Source: Unio delphinus
Taxonomy: Eukaryota; Mollusca; Bivalvia; Unionida; Unionidae
Assembly (NCBI GenBank): GCA_029339505.1
Contig: JAQISU010000070.1
Coordinates: 1,235,501 to 1,299,500 of the forward strand
Direction of reading: 5' to 3'
DNA: 64,000 nucleotides
The notes under the pieces are model-generated. The model had not been told where the DNA came from. It did no database searches and saw nothing but the letters and a program-made list of their open reading frames with translations. The translations under genes and the position numbers were made by a program. Below, piece after piece: positions 62,482 to 64,000 of the stretch. Position 1 is the first letter of the stretch, and each line of letters begins with the position of its first letter.

Positions 62482-62554
62482 CTGAAAACAATGAATATTC
62501 TATGTTACACCGGAACCAATACTCTATACTGAAAACAATGAATATTCTATGTTA
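62461..62554. repeat. PPP2R3: 47-bp tandem duplication of an exon 3' splice site
   Basis: 62461-62507 and 62508-62554 are exact 47-bp copies. Each holds on the minus strand an ATTGTTTTCAG acceptor followed by TATAGAGTATTGGTTCCGGT, the first 21 exon bases. The copy farther from the exon body is a duplicate acceptor; its use would insert 47 bp, shift the frame and meet TAG after 16 further codons. Confidence 0.95.
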
Positions 62555-62827
62555 CTATATACTGTTTAACTTCTGATGGTGTGAGCATTACAAAGGGCAC
62601 CACATCATACAGTAGAACCTTAAAGAGAGGAACTTGTCATGGGAAAATCAAAGTTAGTAAAGGAAGAATAGTCAGGAGCCATAACTCTTCCAAATAACAC
62701 AGAATGCTTGAAATTCAACTCCTTTAAAGTTCATCATATGTCATCCCCTGCAAATGCAATGATTAAGAGATGGCTGACAAAAAGCCACAAATGCAAAAGA
62801 ACATGTTAAATGGTTGTTGAGATGAAA
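62555..62827. other. Intronic DNA without recognised features
   Basis: Between the acceptor duplication and the 33-bp minisatellite. No exon or repeat recognised. Confidence 0.5.
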
Positions 62828-64000
62828 TTCAAGTATTAGACCCATTCATGTATACTGTAGGTCAAGTATTAGATCCATTCATGTATGCTGTAGGTCAAGT
62901 ATTAGATCCATTCATGTATGCTGTAGGTCAAGTATTAGACTCATTCATGTATACTGTAGGTCAAGTATTAGACCCATTCACGTTTACTGTAGGTCAAGTA
63001 TTAGATCCATTCATGTATACTGTAGGTCAAGTATTAGATCCATTCATGTTTACTGTAGGTCAAGTATTAGATCCATTCATGTATACTGTAGGTCAAGTAT
63101 TAGACCCATTCATGTTTGCTCTAGGTCAAGTATTAGATCCATTCATGTATACTGTAGGTCAAGTATTAGATCCATTCATGTATACTGTAGGTCAAGTATT
63201 AGATCCATTCATGTTTAATGTAGGTCAAGTGTTAGATCCATTCATGTTTACTGTAGGTCAAGTATTAGACTCATTCATGTATACTGTAGGTCAAGTATCA
63301 GACCCATTCATGTATACTGTAGGTCAAGTATTAGATCCATTCATGTATACTGTAGGTCAAGTATTAGATCCATTCATGTTTACTGTAAGTCAAGTATTAG
63401 ACCCATTCATGTATACTGTAGGTCAAGTATTAGATCCATTCATGTATACTGTAGGTCAAGTATTAGACCCATTCATGTATACTGTAGGTCAAGTATTAGA
63501 TCCATTCATGTATGCTGTAGGTCAAGTATTAGATCCATTCATGTATACTGTAGGTCAAGTATTAGACCCATTCATGTATACTGAAGGTCAAGTATTAGAT
63601 CCATTCATGTATACTGTAGGTCAAGTATTAGATCCATTCATGTATACTGTAGGTCAAGTATTAGACCCATTCATGTATACTGTAGGTCAAGTATTAGACC
63701 CATTCATGTATATTGTAGGTCAAGTATTAGACCCATTCATGTTTACTGTAGGTCAAGTATTAGACCCATTTATGTTTACTGTAGGTCAAGTATTAGATCC
63801 ATTCATGTATATTGTTGGTCAAGTATTAGATCCATTCATGTATACTGTAGGTCAAGTATTAGACCCATTCATGGATACTGTAGGTCAAGTATAAGATCAA
63901 TTCATGTTTACTGTATGTATACTGTAGGTCAAGTATTAGATCCATTCATGTTTACTGTAGGTCAAGTATTCTCCATTCATGTTTGCTGTAGGTCAAGTAT
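62828..64000. repeat. 33-bp minisatellite, at least 34 copies, runs off the window
   Basis: Units contain GTAGGTCAAGTATTAGATCC followed by ATTCATGTATACT. The 33-bp period is a multiple of three, so one plus-strand frame stays open for 348 codons (62848-63894) as an 11-residue repeat, GQVLDPFMYTV. It is antisense to the PPP2R3-type gene, probably intronic, and lacks any non-repeat coding flank, so I do not annotate a gene. Register is lost after 63893. The array continues past 64000. Confidence 0.96.

Noticed and set aside
62171..62485. 104-residue plus-strand ORF
   Set aside because: Its second half is the antisense of the EF-hand exon at 62337-62481, which has far stronger support.

Overview
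The window is eukaryotic nuclear DNA from an invertebrate, most likely a mollusc and plausibly a bivalve. The signs are AT-rich DNA, spliced exons with consensus GT/AG borders, abundant minisatellites, tRNA-headed SINEs whose 3' domain resembles the V-domain SINEs (RUDI-like) I know from bivalve genomes, and a low-complexity repeat of a kind common in bivalve introns. The taxon is an inference.

Layout. 1-3321 is non-coding, with simple repeats. 3322-35010 is one unbroken satellite of about 31.7 kb (roughly 850 copies of a 37-bp monomer), with higher-order structure: a 2.06-kb period on the left, two nearly identical 5,874-bp blocks in the middle followed by a partial third copy, and 3.4-3.6 kb units on the right. 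35011-46147 is non-coding. It holds a 43-bp minisatellite that grows out of the end of a small ORF, an hAT-like element with a perfect 8-bp target duplication, a second inverted-repeat element, SINE fragments and short hairpin repeats.

The one gene I recognise with confidence is on the minus strand, from 62481 down to 46148 and continuing upstream beyond the window. It is the 3' part of a PPP2R3-type gene, the B'' regulatory subunit of protein phosphatase 2A. Four consecutive exons join in phase: EF-hand exon 62337-62481, 59381-59530, 58553-58659 and terminal exon 46148-46316. Minisatellites or duplications sit against three of these exons, and two of them copy the splice sites themselves.

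The 12.2-kb last intron of that gene holds, on the opposite strand, what may be an undescribed DNA transposon (53494-57089). It has 26-bp terminal inverted repeats (25/26 match), a 3-bp TAT target duplication supported by neighbouring tandem copies of the empty site, and seven copies of a 14-15 bp motif around a spliced but broken basic-protein gene. I regard this element as the best candidate for a new system here. The large satellite with its recent block duplication is the second point of interest.

Most long ORFs in the window are by-products of tandem repeats and are not annotated as genes.
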